Positions 62,941 through 64,000 of a stretch of DNA of 64,000 nt are shown here, in pieces. The number at the start of each line of letters is the position of its first letter. Within the stretch, counting starts at the first letter, position 1. The notes under the pieces were generated by a model that saw only the letters and a list, made by a program, of their open reading frames with translations, made no database searches and was not told the origin of the DNA. Made by a program: the position numbers and the translations under genes. Source of the DNA: Firmicutes bacterium ASF500 (GTDB lineage: Bacteria; Bacillota; Clostridia; Oscillospirales; Oscillospiraceae); NCBI GenBank assembly GCA_000492175.2, contig CP097573.1, positions 930,001 through 994,000 of the forward strand. The letters run 5' to 3'.

Positions 62941-64000
62941 ACGACCGGGAGCTGGAACGCAAGCTGGCGGACGCGGTCACCCGCGCCGCCCCCGACGACC
63001 TGGAAGCCATTCTCTCCCGCTGCGGTGCGCAAAACGGGAGCGTGATGGAAATGAACCAGTTAATATCCAATGAAAGCATGAAAATTGCCCAGGCGAAGTC
63101 CAGGAAAGCCGTGCGTCCCTGGCTGGCCGCCGCCTGCGCGGCGCTGGTCCTGCTGGGGACCGGGGGCGGCGGACTGCTGTACCACCAGAGCCATGCCGTG
63201 GCGTCGGTGGTGTCCCTGGACGTCAACCCCAGCATCGAGCTGAAGGTAAACCGAAACGAGAAGGTGATCTCCTGCACCGCCCTGAACACCGAGGCGGCGG
63301 CGGTCCTCTTCAACATGGGCGGCGGGGCCGACCTGGAGGGCACCAAGCTGGACGTGGCGGTGAACGCCATCGTGGGGGCCCTGGTGCGGGAGGGCTATCT
63401 GGACAGCATCTCCTCCGCCATCCTCATCTCGGTGGAGGACAACGACCAGGAGCGGGCCCAGCGCCTCCAGGCGGAGCTGGTGGCCTCGGTGGACGGCGTC
63501 CTCCAGGCCCAGGCCCCCGGCACCGACGTGCTGAGCCAGGTTGTGGACCAGGGCACCCTTCGTGTGGAGTATGGAAACGTCAACAATATCTCCTCCGGCA
63601 AGGCCGCTCTGGTGGAAAAGGTACTGGCCATGAACGGCGCGGGTGAGAAGGCCTTTGACCAGCTGGCTGCTCTCTCTGTGGAGGAGCTGAGCGACCTGCT
63701 CAAGGCGGGGGAGAAGCGCATCCCCATCGGCAAGAGCGCCGCGGCCACAGCCGCGGAGACCTACGCCGGAACTCTGGCGCTGGACTCCGTGACCACCGAC
63801 GTGGACCCGGAGCTGGACGAGCTCCCGCCCCACTACGAGGTGGAGCTGAAAACCGCCTGGGGCGAGTTTGAGTATATCGTGGACGCCTTCACCGGACAGG
63901 TCCTCAGCGGGCCCAAAGACCTGCTTACCTCCGGCGGAGACACCAATCCCCCCAGCCCCGGGACGGACACCCCTGTGTCCCCCGACGCCAGCGCCCCCCA
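62937..64000 (+). CDS. RsgI-like membrane anti-sigma factor with PepSY-type domain (partial at the right edge)
   Basis: 354 visible codons, open to the window end. Residues 1-60: cytoplasmic anti-sigma segment (MNDRELERKLADAVTRAAPD). One membrane helix at about 63-83 (WLAAACAALVLLGTGGGGLL). Then the RsgI middle domain (VVSLDVNPSIELKVNRNEKV, the DVNPSIEL motif), a helical region (GAGEKAFDQLAALSVEELSD), a PepSY-like repeat (HYEVELKTAWGEFEYIVDAF) and a P/T/S-rich tail beginning GGDTNPPSPGTDTP. RsgI proteins normally control SigI; here the partner is a short ECF sigma. It starts inside the sigma stop codon, so translation is coupled. Confidence 0.88.
   Translation, partial: MNDRELERKLADAVTRAAPDDLEAILSRCGAQNGSVMEMNQLISNESMKIAQAKSRKAVRPWLAAACAALVLLGTGGGGLLYHQSHAVASVVSLDVNPSIELKVNRNEKVISCTALNTEAAAVLFNMGGGADLEGTKLDVAVNAIVGALVREGYLDSISSAILISVEDNDQERAQRLQAELVASVDGVLQAQAPGTDVLSQVVDQGTLRVEYGNVNNISSGKAALVEKVLAMNGAGEKAFDQLAALSVEELSDLLKAGEKRIPIGKSAAATAAETYAGTLALDSVTTDVDPELDELPPHYEVELKTAWGEFEYIVDAFTGQVLSGPKDLLTSGGDTNPPSPGTDTPVSPDASAP

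Overview
The window looks like a chromosomal stretch of a high-GC, anaerobic gut-type Firmicute (Clostridia, most like the Oscillospiraceae group around Flavonifractor, Pseudoflavonifractor or Lawsonibacter). The basis is strong G/C third-codon bias, strong AGGAGG-type ribosome sites, a T-box leader, a CIRCE element, alr next to mazF, a two-gene SufCB system, fhs and metF, an FprA flavodiiron protein, and chains of short GC-rich intergenic hairpin repeats. The genus call is inference. No rRNA, CRISPR array, transposase or integrase was seen.

Layout. 1-5400: cell-envelope and repair cluster on the minus strand (nnrD, YdcC-like lipoprotein, alr, mazF without a visible antitoxin). 5400-7330: sufC-sufB. 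7390-9020: an SLH surface protein, divergent from a T-box-led operon (polysaccharide deacetylase, pheS, pheT; 9024-14133). 14258-16023: a threonine-aldolase-type enzyme and a class II aldolase, convergent over a shared terminator. 16108-18986: a YtrA-type GntR regulator with an ABC exporter. 19111-21267: CIRCE-groES-groEL. 21302-22050: a tandem pair of type I toxin-antitoxin loci not reported by ordinary gene length cut-offs. 22280-25460: a ribbon-helix-helix protein, a small unknown protein and a TetM/EF-G-like GTPase fused to a NYN (Rae1/YacP-like) nuclease domain. 25603-29046: Na/Pi symporter and fhs. 29346-33492: a structured leader RNA, a YuiF-type histidine permease, hutH and a frameshifted DapF-fold racemase, forming a histidine locus. 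33568-41672: mixed housekeeping and accessory genes (phosphoesterase with ParB-like protein, ldh, SLOG protein, xth, metF, two XRE regulators, an AT-rich lipoprotein). 41782-45909: chemoreceptor, SulP transporter, two tRNA-Ser genes. 46038-52930: a divergent locus of molybdenum hydroxylase subunits against a histidine ammonia-lyase homologue lacking the MIO tripeptide plus a BCCT transporter. 53043-57999: diguanylate cyclase, murC, rsmI and a tRNA methyltransferase. 58190-61967: FprA, an acyl-CoA dehydrogenase/EtfA/rubredoxin fusion and an Rrf2 regulator. 62257-64000: an ECF sigma factor with an RsgI-like anti-sigma protein that runs off the right edge.

How the parts fit together. Two separate loci handle histidine-type compounds: a normal histidine import and deamination locus, and a betaine-type locus whose lyase has lost the MIO residues. 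The second is best explained as ergothioneine (thiolhistidine betaine) uptake and trimethylamine elimination, with the molybdenum hydroxylase perhaps acting on the imidazole product; this is the most promising candidate for an under-described system. Near the right end, the acyl-CoA dehydrogenase that carries its own EtfA-like and rubredoxin domains sits beside a flavodiiron protein, which suggests a soluble route for electrons from acyl-CoA to O2 or NO under Rrf2 control. Two intergenic repeat families are scattered through the window: (A) 25-30 bp GC-rich hairpins beginning TAGGGGCGG or TAGGGCG, and (B) about 130 bp paired half-elements bounded by AAGCC.CCCTTG and GGATTCC.
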